Shown in pieces: positions 1-8,619 of a stretch of DNA of 64,000 bases (positions within the stretch are counted from its first letter, which is position 1; each line of letters opens with the position of its first letter). Both the position numbers and the translations under genes were made by a program. The notes beneath the pieces were generated by a model that saw only the letters and a program-made list of their open reading frames with translations, was not told the origin of the DNA and did no database searches. Source of the DNA: Gammaproteobacteria bacterium (GTDB lineage Bacteria > Pseudomonadota > Gammaproteobacteria > Ga0077536); assembly GCA_009692365.1 (NCBI GenBank), contig SHZJ01000014.1, positions 1 to 64,000 on the forward strand. The letters run 5' to 3'.

Positions 1-418
1 ACCAACCCGCGCGCGGGTGGTCGAGGTGGCCGTTATGCTCTGGTCTTGGTGACGCCGGGGTGGCCCCCGGCGAGGCCGGTCACCGCCAAAGATTTAATGG
101 CCATGCAGCATTTTCCGTGGCGGCAGGCGGCAACCGCCGCGGCCGCGAAAGTGGTAGCGAGCAGCCCTTGCCGCTGCGCCCAGGGGGGCTTCGGCGGGGC
201 GTTGGCTGCCCTGCTTAGCCGGGGTGACCGCGCGCGGTGCGGTTGCCCGGCGGCCCGCGGAGGCCCCGCACTGCGAGGGTCGCCCGACGCTGCGGCGTGC
301 GCGCCTAGGACCCCGCTGGAGGCGCGCCGGGCGAGTGTACGCGCTGGCGCGCCGGCCCGCCGTTGGTTGGCGGGTTGGCGGCACGCACCCCCGCTCGCCG
401 GGCCGCAGCGCGCCGCGC
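1..418. other. no supported gene
   Basis: This very GC-rich edge segment lies downstream of the CoA-transferase stop. Open frames on both strands here are Arg/Ala/Pro/Gly-rich translations with no recognisable domain and no good ribosome binding site. They look like chance frames in GC-rich DNA. I saw no tRNA-like or terminator-like structure. Confidence 0.6.
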
Positions 419-1630
419 CTAGACCACCCCGTCCAGCCGCAACTGGGCCAAGGTTTGGGCGTCCACCCCCAGTGCGCCGAGGATTTCGGTGTTGTCTTGG
501 CCCAAGGCTGGCGCCGCGTGGCGGATCCGGATGGGGGTACGCGAAAACTTCGCGGCCGGGCCGACCAGCGGCACAGTTTTGCCGTCGCTCAGGGTGGTGT
601 TCTGGAGCATATCGCGCTCGAGCAACTGCGGCTCGCGGGCGGCTTCGGCAAAACTATTCACCCGGGTCACCGCCAAGCCGGCCGCGTTCCAGCGGGCGAC
701 CACTGCGGCCGTGGTGCGGGTCGCACACCAGGCGGCCACCAGTTGGTCGAATTCTTCACGCCGCGCGAGCCGCTGCGGCCCGCGCGCGTCGGCGAGGTCT
801 TCGCGCTCGATAATTTTTGCCAACTGCTGCCAGTGCGAATCCAGCAACACCCCTCCGAAGATATAGCCATCGGTGCAGGTATAGCGGTTGACCGGCGCGG
901 CGATCGAGAACTGGTTGGCCCAGCGTTTGAGCGGGATCCCCAGCGCGCCGGCGGCCAGTAGGCCATTGCTCTGGAACACCAGTGCGTCGGTGAGCGCAAT
1001 GTCCACGTGTTGCCCTTCCCCGGTGCGCCCCCGATGGAGTAACGCGGCCAGCGCACCCAGCGCGCCGTGGAGCCCGCCTAGGTCATCGCCGAGAAAAGTC
1101 GGGGCCTTGGTTGGGCCGTCGTCGGGCGTGCCATTCAGCGACGACCAACCGCTGAAATTCTGGGCGATGGGGTCGTAGCCCGGGCGCTCGGCCAGCGGCC
1201 CGAACTGGCCAAAGCCGCTGATCGACACATACACAATGTCGGGCTTCACCGCGGCGACGTCGGCGTAACCCACGCCCCATGCGCTGAGCGTGCCGGGTTT
1301 GAAATTCTCGATCACGCAGTCGGCCCCGGCGCAGAGCGCGAGAAAAAGGCGGCGTCCTTCGGGGTGGCGCAAATTGAGCGACACGTTCTGCTTATTGCGG
1401 TTCACCGTCTCATGAAACAGCGACAGCGCCGAGTCTTCGTACGTGGGTTGCACCCGCCGCAGCACTTCACCCGCGGGGTGTTCCACTTTGATCACCCGCG
1501 CCCCAAAGTCTGCCAGCACGCAACCGGCCATCGGTCCGGCCCAGGTAGTGGTGGCTTCGATGACGGTGTAACCCGCTAGCGGGCCGGTGACGTCGCGGCG
1601 TGCCTGCGCGAAGAAAGCCGATTTTTCCAC
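419..1630 (-). CDS. class III (CaiB/BaiF family) CoA-transferase
   Basis: This 403-residue protein matches the usual family length and should move CoA between acyl-CoA and a free acid in the cytoplasm. It opens with the family segment around 'GPLAGYTVIE' and has 'ADFGARVIKVE' at about 40-50. The 'GDDLGG' motif at 181-186 holds the expected nucleophilic Asp (182 or 183). The start is a GTG four bases after the stop of the upstream VOC gene, so the two are probably co-transcribed and translationally coupled. The substrate cannot be read from sequence. Nearby acyl-CoA genes fit a catabolic role. Confidence 0.9.
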   Translation of the reverse strand: MEKSAFFAQARRDVTGPLAGYTVIEATTTWAGPMAGCVLADFGARVIKVEHPAGEVLRRVQPTYEDSALSLFHETVNRNKQNVSLNLRHPEGRRLFLALCAGADCVIENFKPGTLSAWGVGYADVAAVKPDIVYVSISGFGQFGPLAERPGYDPIAQNFSGWSSLNGTPDDGPTKAPTFLGDDLGGLHGALGALAALLHRGRTGEGQHVDIALTDALVFQSNGLLAAGALGIPLKRWANQFSIAAPVNRYTCTDGYIFGGVLLDSHWQQLAKIIEREDLADARGPQRLARREEFDQLVAAWCATRTTAAVVARWNAAGLAVTRVNSFAEAAREPQLLERDMLQNTTLSDGKTVPLVGPAAKFSRTPIRIRHAAPALGQDNTEILGALGVDAQTLAQLRLDGVV

Positions 1631-1633
1631 GTT

Positions 1634-2029
1634 TTAAGCGCGCTGGACGAATTCGACGACGTTGCCGTCCGGGTCGCGCACCATGGCGATGGTCACGCCG
1701 GGCATGAGTTCCTGCTTGGGGATCTCGAAGGGGATGTCAGCCTGCGTGCAGGCCGCACAAACTTCGTCGATGTTGGATATTTGGAAGGTCAGATAGCGAA
1801 AACCGCTTTGGCTGAGCAGCCCGGAGGGGCCGGCGGCGGGGATGGCTTTGGGATCCACGAGTTTCACGAAGCTGTCGCCAAAGCTGAGGCGATGCAGCAA
1901 CCCAAAGGGGATGGGTAACTCGCCAATTTTTTTGAGGCCGAGCAAATCTTGGTAAAACGCGAGGCTCTGTTTGATGTCCCGGCAAATAATGCCGATGTCG
2001 ATACAGTTCTTGGCGGCTTGCATGCCCAT
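1634..2029 (-). CDS. VOC (glyoxalase/dioxygenase superfamily) protein
   Basis: A 131-residue single-module VOC protein with the beta-alpha-beta-beta-beta pattern. The N-terminal strand reads 'IDIGIICRDI', followed by 'LAFYQDLLGL', and the C-terminal strand ends 'DPDGNVVEFVQ'. The first metal position, usually His, appears to be Asp, while the terminal Glu is kept. The function may therefore be isomerase- or epimerase-like rather than glyoxalase I; this is inference. The start ATG at 2027-2029 has an AAAGG-type ribosome site about 9 bases upstream. It is the first gene of a likely two-gene operon with the CoA-transferase. Confidence 0.85.
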   Translation of the reverse strand: MGMQAAKNCIDIGIICRDIKQSLAFYQDLLGLKKIGELPIPFGLLHRLSFGDSFVKLVDPKAIPAAGPSGLLSQSGFRYLTFQISNIDEVCAACTQADIPFEIPKQELMPGVTIAMVRDPDGNVVEFVQRA

Positions 2030-2329
2030 GGTGAAGTGCCTTTCTGAGGTGCTGTTAAGGGATCCCGGCGCTGGAGATTTTTCGCAGGCCCCGTTGCCGC
2101 GGGCATGAGCTGCTCAGTGTATAGGCGAGCGTGCCCCGATTTCGAGCCCCGGGAGAAAAACACCCACGGTGGGCGTCACGCGTGCGCGGCGGCGCCTGGA
2201 GGAGGCCGTCTATCGATAGGCCGGAACTGACTAATGCCCGCCGCGCGACGCGGGCATACTCGGCGGCGATGCCGGCCACGCGCGGGCGCGGCGCGGCGGG
2301 TATTGCGGCAAAGAAATCAGGGGAACGCG
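2030..2329. promoter_or_regulatory. divergent intergenic region with a CTATCGATAG palindrome
   Basis: About 300 bases separate the VOC gene (-) from the TSUP permease gene (+), so promoters for both are expected here. A perfect 10-base palindrome CTATCGATAG sits at 2210-2219, flanked by GGCC/GCC arms, and could be an operator. I could not place -35/-10 boxes with confidence. Confidence 0.35.
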
Positions 2330-3118
2330 GTGGACTTTGATATGTTGACGGCCCTCGCAGGGCTGTTGGTGGGCTGCATTGTGGGGGTGACCGGCGTGGG
2401 CGGTGGCGCGCTCATGACGCCTCTGCTCGTGCTGATGTTCGGCGTGGCGCCGCAGACCGCGGTGGGCACCGATTTGCTGTACGCCGCCATCACCAAGCTA
2501 GTGGGCGTGGGGGTGCATCAGCAGCACAACAGCGTGGATTGGGTGGTCGTGCGACGCCTGGCCAGCGGCAGCCTGCCGGCCGCTGGCCTCACCCTATTGG
2601 TCATGCACCTCCAAGGCGTGGCGCAGTTCAAGAGCGGGTTCATACTCCAAGCGCTCGGCATCGCACTCCTGATTACCGCCGCCGGCATGTTGCTCAAAGA
2701 GCGCCTGCACCGATGGGGCCGCCATTTTCGCCTCACCGACGCCAGTCGCTTCAAGCATTTACAGCCTCTGCTGACGCGGGTGGCGGGCGTGGTGCTGGGG
2801 GTGCTCGTGACCCTGACATCCATCGGTGCGGGGGCCCTGGGGATGGTCATGCTGGTCTATCTATACCCATTTCGGATGAGCGCCCACAAGCTGGTGGGCA
2901 CGGATCTCGCGCACGCCATTCCGCTCACGCTGATTGCCGGCTTGGGCCACCTCAGCCTCGGCCATGTGGATTTTCCGCTGCTGGGCAATTTGCTGGTGGG
3001 CTCCCTCCCGGGCGTGCTGGTGGGCGCTGTCCTGAGCGCCCGCGCGCCGCGCAACGTGCTGCGCTATGCCATTGCGATCGTGCTGGGTGCGGTGGCCAGC
3101 AAGCTGCTGTTCACGTAG
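2330..3118 (+). CDS. TSUP family (TauE/SafE-type) membrane permease
   Basis: A 262-residue inner-membrane protein with repeated hydrophobic helices and the TSUP hallmark 'GVTGVGGGALMTPLL' in its first segment. 'GTDLLYAAITK' follows, and the second half repeats a similar 'LTSIGAGALGM' element, as expected for this inverted-repeat family. TSUP members export sulfite or sulfonate-type anions; the substrate here is unknown. The start is GTG 2330, preceded by AGGGGA at good spacing; ATG 2342 is the alternative. Its 3' end overlaps the convergent alpha/beta hydrolase gene by 8 bases. Confidence 0.85.
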   Translation: MDFDMLTALAGLLVGCIVGVTGVGGGALMTPLLVLMFGVAPQTAVGTDLLYAAITKLVGVGVHQQHNSVDWVVVRRLASGSLPAAGLTLLVMHLQGVAQFKSGFILQALGIALLITAAGMLLKERLHRWGRHFRLTDASRFKHLQPLLTRVAGVVLGVLVTLTSIGAGALGMVMLVYLYPFRMSAHKLVGTDLAHAIPLTLIAGLGHLSLGHVDFPLLGNLLVGSLPGVLVGAVLSARAPRNVLRYAIAIVLGAVASKLLFT

Positions 3119-3995
3119 GGCCGACTTCGCCGTCCCGCTGGAGGTGCCGGATAAACCAGTCCCTCGCGGCGGCGGCGGCGGGGGCAAGCAGCGTGGTGTA
3201 GGGGTCGTAATGGCGGCCCTCTAGCAGCACTAATTGCTTGGGCTCACCGGCCAGTTCGAACGCCGCACGCTGGCCGGCGTAGGGGGTTTGGGTGTCTTGG
3301 GTCGCCAAGATCATCAGCAGCGGTGTGGGGGCAAGGCGGTGGATAAAACTACCCGGCTCGTAGCTGCCCAGCAGTTCAAGGCTGCGCTGGGTGATTTCGT
3401 TGGGATACACCGCTTGTGCGCCAATGGCCTCGACCCACTCGGAGGTTTGGTCGCCGGGCCGCGCGGGCTGGGTGGTACGCGCGGCAGCACCGGCGTAGCG
3501 GGCGTCGCGGTCGGCGGCAAAGCGGCCCTGCAGTTTGTCCCAGTTGGCCTCGCCCACCCAGCCACGCAGGGTGTCGTTGCCCGCAACGAGTGGCACTTGG
3601 GATACCACGCACTTGACGCGACGGTCCAGGGCACCGACTACCAACACGTGTCCCCCCGCAAAACTGGTACCCCATAGGCCAATGCGCGCGCCGTCCACGC
3701 CATCCAACGTGCGGGCATAACTCACCGCCTCACGCAGATCGGACACCTGCTGCCAGGGGTCAATCTCATGGCGCGGCGCGCCTTCGCTGGCGCCGAAATT
3801 GCGGTGTTCGTAGGCCAAACAAGCCAAGCCTGCGTCTTGGAAGTATTCGGCGTAGTCGCCCAAGCCCATCGCCATGAGTGCCGAAAAGCCATGGGAGAGA
3901 ATGACCAAGGGGTGCGGGCCGGGCCCCGTGGGGCGATAAAGGCGTCCCGCGAGGGTCAGCCCATTGGCCGCAAAACGAAGCTCGGTATAGCGCAT
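3111..3995 (-). CDS. alpha/beta hydrolase (dienelactone hydrolase-like)
   Basis: A 294-residue cytoplasmic hydrolase. The oxyanion region 'ILSHGFSA' lies at about 32-39, and the nucleophile elbow 'GTSFAGG' at 109-115 puts Ser111 in a GxSxG context. A late 'EGRHYDPY' supplies the likely catalytic His. The start ATG at 3993-3995 has GAAAGGAA upstream at ideal spacing; the open frame extends 51 codons further but without homology. The family includes dienelactone hydrolases and peptidases, and the substrate is not determinable. It stands alone and converges on the TSUP gene. Confidence 0.85.
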   Translation of the reverse strand: MRYTELRFAANGLTLAGRLYRPTGPGPHPLVILSHGFSALMAMGLGDYAEYFQDAGLACLAYEHRNFGASEGAPRHEIDPWQQVSDLREAVSYARTLDGVDGARIGLWGTSFAGGHVLVVGALDRRVKCVVSQVPLVAGNDTLRGWVGEANWDKLQGRFAADRDARYAGAAARTTQPARPGDQTSEWVEAIGAQAVYPNEITQRSLELLGSYEPGSFIHRLAPTPLLMILATQDTQTPYAGQRAAFELAGEPKQLVLLEGRHYDPYTTLLAPAAAAARDWFIRHLQRDGEVGPT

Positions 3996-4176
3996 GGGGG
4001 ATTCCTTTCGAAACGAGTCGAGTTTGGTTGTGTTCTGCGGCTGGCCCGATAAAGTGTGCCAGCCCCAGCACGGCCTCGCCAGCAAGCGCGGCGGCGCGCG
4101 CATAGATTCAAGCCCCCAGCGCTGGTTGTGGCACGCGGAGCTAGCCACCCAATGTTAATCTACGGATGTATTTCGC

Positions 4177-4818
4177 ATGAGCTTTAAAGCCATTTTATGG
4201 GACTTCGGTGGCGTGTTGACGTCCTCCCCCTTCGACAATTTTGCGCACTACGAGGCCGCCAATGGCTTGCCGAAAGATTTTCTACGGGGGGTCAATGCGC
4301 GTAATCACGAGCACAACGCCTGGGCGTTGTTCGAATCCAGCCAAGTCTCGCTGGCAGAGTTTGATCAGCTGTTCGAGGCGGAATCGGCGGCCTTGGGCCA
4401 CGCTGTGCCGGGGCGGGAGGTGCTGGCGCTGTTAGGTGGCGAGGTACGGCCTGGCATGGTGGACGTGCTTAAACGCTGTAAGCAGGATTATCAGGTCACC
4501 TGCCTGACGAATAACGTCAAGATGGGGGGCGGGTCCGGCATGTGGGGTAGCGTCGCCCGCGCCGCCGAGGTGGCCGGGGTCTTGGCGCTGTTTCATCTCG
4601 TCATAGAGTCCAGTGTGGAGGGTATCCGCAAACCCGACCCCCGTATTTATGCTTTGGCCTGCGAGCGCATGGGGGTGGCGGCGCACGAGGTGGTCTATCT
4701 GGACGATTTGGGCGTTAATTTAAAGCCCGCCAAAGCGCTGGGCATGCGGACCATCAAGGTGACGGACGAGGCCCAGGCGATCGCCGAATTATCCAGCGTG
4801 TTGGGCCGGTCGCTCTAA
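4177..4818 (+). CDS. HAD superfamily hydrolase
   Basis: A 213-residue HAD-like protein of the HAD-IA type, resembling the N-terminal domain of epoxide hydrolase/ACAD10. Motif I is 'DFGGVLTSSP' at about 9-18: the nucleophile Asp is present, but the usual second Asp (acid/base) is Gly. Motif II lies near 'CLTNNVK', motif III near 'GIRKPDPRIY', and motif IV is 'YLDDLGVNLKPAKALGM'. The missing second Asp suggests weak or altered phosphatase activity. No operon partner is obvious. Confidence 0.85.
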   Translation: MSFKAILWDFGGVLTSSPFDNFAHYEAANGLPKDFLRGVNARNHEHNAWALFESSQVSLAEFDQLFEAESAALGHAVPGREVLALLGGEVRPGMVDVLKRCKQDYQVTCLTNNVKMGGGSGMWGSVARAAEVAGVLALFHLVIESSVEGIRKPDPRIYALACERMGVAAHEVVYLDDLGVNLKPAKALGMRTIKVTDEAQAIAELSSVLGRSL

Positions 4819-4940
4819 GCCGCCGGCCGCGCGCGACGACCGAGCGCCCAGCCGGGGGGTTTGGGGCGGCCCTCTCCACACCCAAGCGCCGCGGCTCGGC
4901 CCCGGTATTCCTCACTTTAAGAGCAACATTAGGCGCAACA

Positions 4941-5777
4941 ATGTTCCAGAGTAATGAGCTGATTTACATGGCTTTGCAGAAAACAGGCAGCACCCACATT
5001 TCGGGGGTGTTGGCGCAACTTTTCCAAGGCGTGTGGCACGGCAAACTCACCGGGGCAACGGCCGAACAAATTCGCACCACGCCGTTTTTCCTGTCGTCCA
5101 TTCGCAATCCGTGGGAGTGGTACCTGTCCTTGTGGACCTACGGCGTGGGCGGGGAAGGCGGTTTGAGGAAGCGTTTGACGCAACGCAATCTCCTGCGAGC
5201 GGTGGGCGCGCCGGTCAACGCCAGCGGCGCTTGGCGCCGGGGGCGCAGCCGCCTATTGAGTCTGCGTGATGAGCTCAGCAAGGATATTCCAGCCTGGCGC
5301 GCGGGCTATGTCAGCAGCGACAACCAAGCCGCTTTTCGCACTTGGCTTGGCATGATCCTCGACCCGCGCAACGCGCGCGCGCTGGGCGAGGGTTACGGGG
5401 ACAGCCTAAGCGCGCCGTGGTATGGCTTCATGACCCACCGCTACTGCTTGCTGTGCTGCCAAGGCCTCCAGCGGCTCAGCACGCCCAGCACGATAGCGTC
5501 CTACGCCGACCTCGTGCGCTTTGAGCAAGACAACTGCTATATCCATCAATTTGTCCGTCAGGAGGCTTTGCCAGAAACCCTGAGTGCCGCCCTCGAGCAT
5601 GTCCGCGCCCTGACCCCCGCGGAGCGGGCGCTCATTCTGGGCGCGCAACGCACCAATAAATCCGTGCGGGCGTTGTCCATCACCGATTACTACACGGCCG
5701 ATCTGATCGACCTGGTAGCCCGTCGCGACCGTCTGATCGTCGAGAAATTTGGCTATAACCCACCCACGCTCGGGTGA
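4941..5777 (+). CDS. sulfotransferase-fold protein
   Basis: A 278-residue protein with two diagnostic PAPS-binding elements. The 5'-phosphosulfate loop 'ALQKTGSTHIS' is at about 11-21. The 3'-phosphate element 'SIRNPWEWYLSLWTYG' starts near residue 53. The remainder lacks close resemblance to well-known bacterial sulfotransferases. A role in sulfating a carbohydrate or lipid is possible but unproven. The start ATG 4941 gives the P-loop close to the N-terminus, as usual. It stands alone, flanked by short GC-rich spacers. Confidence 0.7.
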   Translation: MFQSNELIYMALQKTGSTHISGVLAQLFQGVWHGKLTGATAEQIRTTPFFLSSIRNPWEWYLSLWTYGVGGEGGLRKRLTQRNLLRAVGAPVNASGAWRRGRSRLLSLRDELSKDIPAWRAGYVSSDNQAAFRTWLGMILDPRNARALGEGYGDSLSAPWYGFMTHRYCLLCCQGLQRLSTPSTIASYADLVRFEQDNCYIHQFVRQEALPETLSAALEHVRALTPAERALILGAQRTNKSVRALSITDYYTADLIDLVARRDRLIVEKFGYNPPTLG

Positions 5778-5891
5778 CTTGGGGCGTCTATAACGCCCCT
5801 GGCAGGCACCGGACTAGCTGGGCCGGCGCGCAGGCGGGCGCGGGCCGACCGCAGCAGCCGAGGCGCGCCTCGCCGGCCGCGCCCCGCCGGT

Positions 5892-6692
5892 CTACTCGAA
5901 GCCGGCCGTGAGCGTTTCTGACACGGCCCACAACCGCTCGGCCAATGCCATGTCGCCCGCCGGCCGCGCCGCTTTAGCCGCGCGACCCGCGCTGAAGTAG
6001 CCGCCCGTGCGCGCCGCCACGGCGGGTGAGGTGGCGAGATAGACCGAGGTTTCCGCACCCGCGGCGACCGGTGCGCCGCCTCCGCCAAAGCCTACGCGCA
6101 GTAGTTTGGTGGCGATAACCCCCGGGTGCAGGGCGTTAGAGGTCAGCTGTTTGGGCGCATAACGCGCCGCCAGCGCGTTGCTGAACAACATATTGGCGAG
6201 TTTTGAATTGCAGTAGGCCCGATAGGCGTCGTAGCGCGTATTGCCTTGCAGATCGGCGAAATCCAACTGGCCAGCGTGGTGGGTGCCCGAACTCACGTGG
6301 ACGACCCGCGCCCCGGGGGCGGCGAGCAAGCAGGGGAGGACGCGGCGGGTCAATAAAAAGTGCGCCAGATAATTCACGGCGAACGTGCGTTCGTAACCAT
6401 CTTCGGTCACGGTGCGCTGTGAGTCGTACACGCCGGCGTTGTTGATCAACACCGCTAAACTCGGCGTCAGCGTGCGGATTTGGTCGGCGAGCGCGGCCAC
6501 TTCCCGCAGGCGGGTGAAATCACCCCACACGGGGATGGCTGACCCGCCGGCCGCGCCCAGGGTGTGGGTGACGCGACGCGCGCGCGCTTCGTTGCGGCCG
6601 TGCACGAGGACCTGCCAGTCCAAGGCCAGCAGGGCACGGGCTGTGGCCAGACCGATGCCGTCGGTGGCACCCGTAATCAAGACGGTTGGCAT
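5892..6692 (-). CDS. short-chain dehydrogenase/reductase (retinol dehydrogenase-like)
   Basis: A 266-residue classical-type SDR. The cofactor motif 'TGATDGIG' lies right after the start, 'NNAGVYDS' follows about residue 85, then 'VSSGTH', and the catalytic Tyr-xxx-Lys is in 'YCNSK'. A basic residue after the Gly motif ('HGRNEARARR') suggests NADP(H). The start ATG 6690-6692 has GGAGGGG upstream; the 24-codon longer frame lacks family homology. It is transcribed divergently from the ABC exporter gene, so they share a roughly 90-base regulatory region. Confidence 0.88.
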   Translation of the reverse strand: MPTVLITGATDGIGLATARALLALDWQVLVHGRNEARARRVTHTLGAAGGSAIPVWGDFTRLREVAALADQIRTLTPSLAVLINNAGVYDSQRTVTEDGYERTFAVNYLAHFLLTRRVLPCLLAAPGARVVHVSSGTHHAGQLDFADLQGNTRYDAYRAYCNSKLANMLFSNALAARYAPKQLTSNALHPGVIATKLLRVGFGGGGAPVAAGAETSVYLATSPAVAARTGGYFSAGRAAKAARPAGDMALAERLWAVSETLTAGFE

Positions 6693-6782
6693 CGCCCCTC
6701 CCCTGGTTAAAACCCGGACCCCGCGCGTGGCCTGAGCCGGTGGGCTGCCAACGGGGTCATCCATAGTCTACAGTTGGAGTCC

Positions 6783-8618
6783 ATGCGCGTGTCCGTCGAT
6801 TCTCCCACCAGCCCCAGCCTGCCCGATAAGCCGCTACGTTTCGTGCTGCATTTTGTGCGCTTCTATGTGCCGGCCGTGGTGGCCTGCTTGGTGTTCGAAA
6901 CCGGCCAATCGGCCTGCAGCATCCTGCTGCCTTGGGCGTTGCGCCAAATCATGGACGCGGTGAGCGCGGCCTTGGCGGCCGGGGCGCCAGCCTGGCCCGC
7001 CGCGCTCCCGGCGTTGTGGATTTTTGGCGGGCTTAATCTGGGGATTCTGCTCAGCTCCCGGGCCAGTGGCACGATTTTGGTGCTGCTGGGCCCCGCGCTG
7101 CGCCGCCGGATCCGGCGTGATTTGTTTGGCTATCTCCAGCACCACTCGCAGCGCTATTTTCTGGGTAGCTTCGCCGGCTCGCTGGCGAATCGCATCGCCG
7201 AGACATCGCTCGGTTCCGCGCAAATACTCTGGACGCTGCTGTTTGATTTTTGGCCGCTGGTGATCAGTTTTGGGGTCTCGCTGGTGCTGCTAGCGGGGGT
7301 GGACGGGCAGTTGGCCCGAACGCTCGGCGTGTGGCTATTGGGCTATGTCGGGGTGTCCTTTGCGCTCGCGCTGCGCGCGCGCCGGTATGCCCGGGAATAC
7401 GCCGCCGCCCGCAGTCTGGTGAGCGGCAAGATAGTCGACTCGGTGACCAACATCATGAACGCTAAGCTGTTCGCCAGGCGGGGCTACGAGCGCGAGTACC
7501 TCGAAGGGTTTTTGGACTTCGAAGTGAACCGGGCGCGGCGGGTGTTTTGGTTCATGGAGGCCATTCGGTGGTTCCAATTCAGTGCCGCGATGGGTTTGAT
7601 CGTGAGCGTGGTGGCGCAGTCTGTGCGGCTCTGGGGTGAGGGCCAAATGACGGCGGGGGCGTTCGCCATGAGCGCGAGCCTGTCGCTGCTGTTGATCGAA
7701 CAGGCCCGCGGCCTGTCGCGTAAATTTCTGGATTTTTTCGAGTACGTGGGCAACGTCAGCGATGGGGTTGGGATGATCGTGCGGCCGCATGAGGTGCGCG
7801 ACCGGCCGGGTGCACAAGCGCTAAACATCACCCACGGCGCGATCCATTTACAGAATCTACACTTTGCCTATGTGCCGAATCGGCCGGTCTTTGCGGGCCT
7901 TACGCTCAAAATCCGTGGGGGGCAAAAGGTCGGGCTGGTGGGATATTCCGGCAGTGGCAAAAGTTCGCTGTTAAATTTGCTGCTGCGCTTATTCGAGCCC
8001 CAGCAGGGAGCGATCAGCATCGACGGCCAGTCGGTGGCGAAGGTCACCCAAGAGAGCCTGCGCCAGCACATCGCCATGATTCCCCAAGATCCCATGCTGT
8101 TTCATCGCAGCCTGATGGACAATATTCGGTACGGGCGGCTGGATGCCAGTGACGCGGAGGTTCTGCTGGCAGCGCGCAAAGCGCACGCGCACGAGTTTAT
8201 TCTAGAGTCCGAGGAGGGCTACGATTCCTTGGTCGGCGAGCGGGGTGTGAAACTGTCCGGCGGCCAGCGGCAGCGCATTGCGCTGGCGCGGGCCATTCTA
8301 AAAGACGCCCCCATTTTGCTGCTGGATGAAGCCACGAGTTCGCTGGATTCGATCACTGAGCGACATATCCAGGACAGCTTGGAGGAACTCATGCGCGACA
8401 AGACGGTGCTGGTGGTGGCCCATCGCCTCTCGACGCTGGCGCGGATGGACCGCATCGTGGTGTTTCACCACGGCGCGGTGATCGAGGATGGCAGCCCCAG
8501 CGAACTGCTCGCCCTTAATGGGCATTACGCCCGCATGTGGGCGATGCAGGCGGGGGGCTTTTTGCCCGACGACGAAGCCCCGCGCGCGGTCGAGGAACTG
8601 ACCGAAGCCGAAGCGTGA
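6783..8618 (+). CDS. ABC exporter, fused membrane and ATPase domains
   Basis: A 611-residue half-size exporter of the MsbA/LapB-like type. Six hydrophobic helices occupy about residues 20-330. The nucleotide-binding domain carries Walker A 'GYSGSGKSS', Q-loop 'MIPQDPMLF', signature 'LSGGQRQR', Walker B 'ILLLDEATSSLD' and the switch His in 'VAHRLST'. All catalytic residues are intact. It should work as a homodimer in the inner membrane; the substrate (lipid, peptide or drug) is unknown. ATG 6783 follows a short TTGGAG site, and TTG 6774 is an alternative. Confidence 0.92.
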   Translation: MRVSVDSPTSPSLPDKPLRFVLHFVRFYVPAVVACLVFETGQSACSILLPWALRQIMDAVSAALAAGAPAWPAALPALWIFGGLNLGILLSSRASGTILVLLGPALRRRIRRDLFGYLQHHSQRYFLGSFAGSLANRIAETSLGSAQILWTLLFDFWPLVISFGVSLVLLAGVDGQLARTLGVWLLGYVGVSFALALRARRYAREYAAARSLVSGKIVDSVTNIMNAKLFARRGYEREYLEGFLDFEVNRARRVFWFMEAIRWFQFSAAMGLIVSVVAQSVRLWGEGQMTAGAFAMSASLSLLLIEQARGLSRKFLDFFEYVGNVSDGVGMIVRPHEVRDRPGAQALNITHGAIHLQNLHFAYVPNRPVFAGLTLKIRGGQKVGLVGYSGSGKSSLLNLLLRLFEPQQGAISIDGQSVAKVTQESLRQHIAMIPQDPMLFHRSLMDNIRYGRLDASDAEVLLAARKAHAHEFILESEEGYDSLVGERGVKLSGGQRQRIALARAILKDAPILLLDEATSSLDSITERHIQDSLEELMRDKTVLVVAHRLSTLARMDRIVVFHHGAVIEDGSPSELLALNGHYARMWAMQAGGFLPDDEAPRAVEELTEAEA

Positions 8619-8619
8619 C

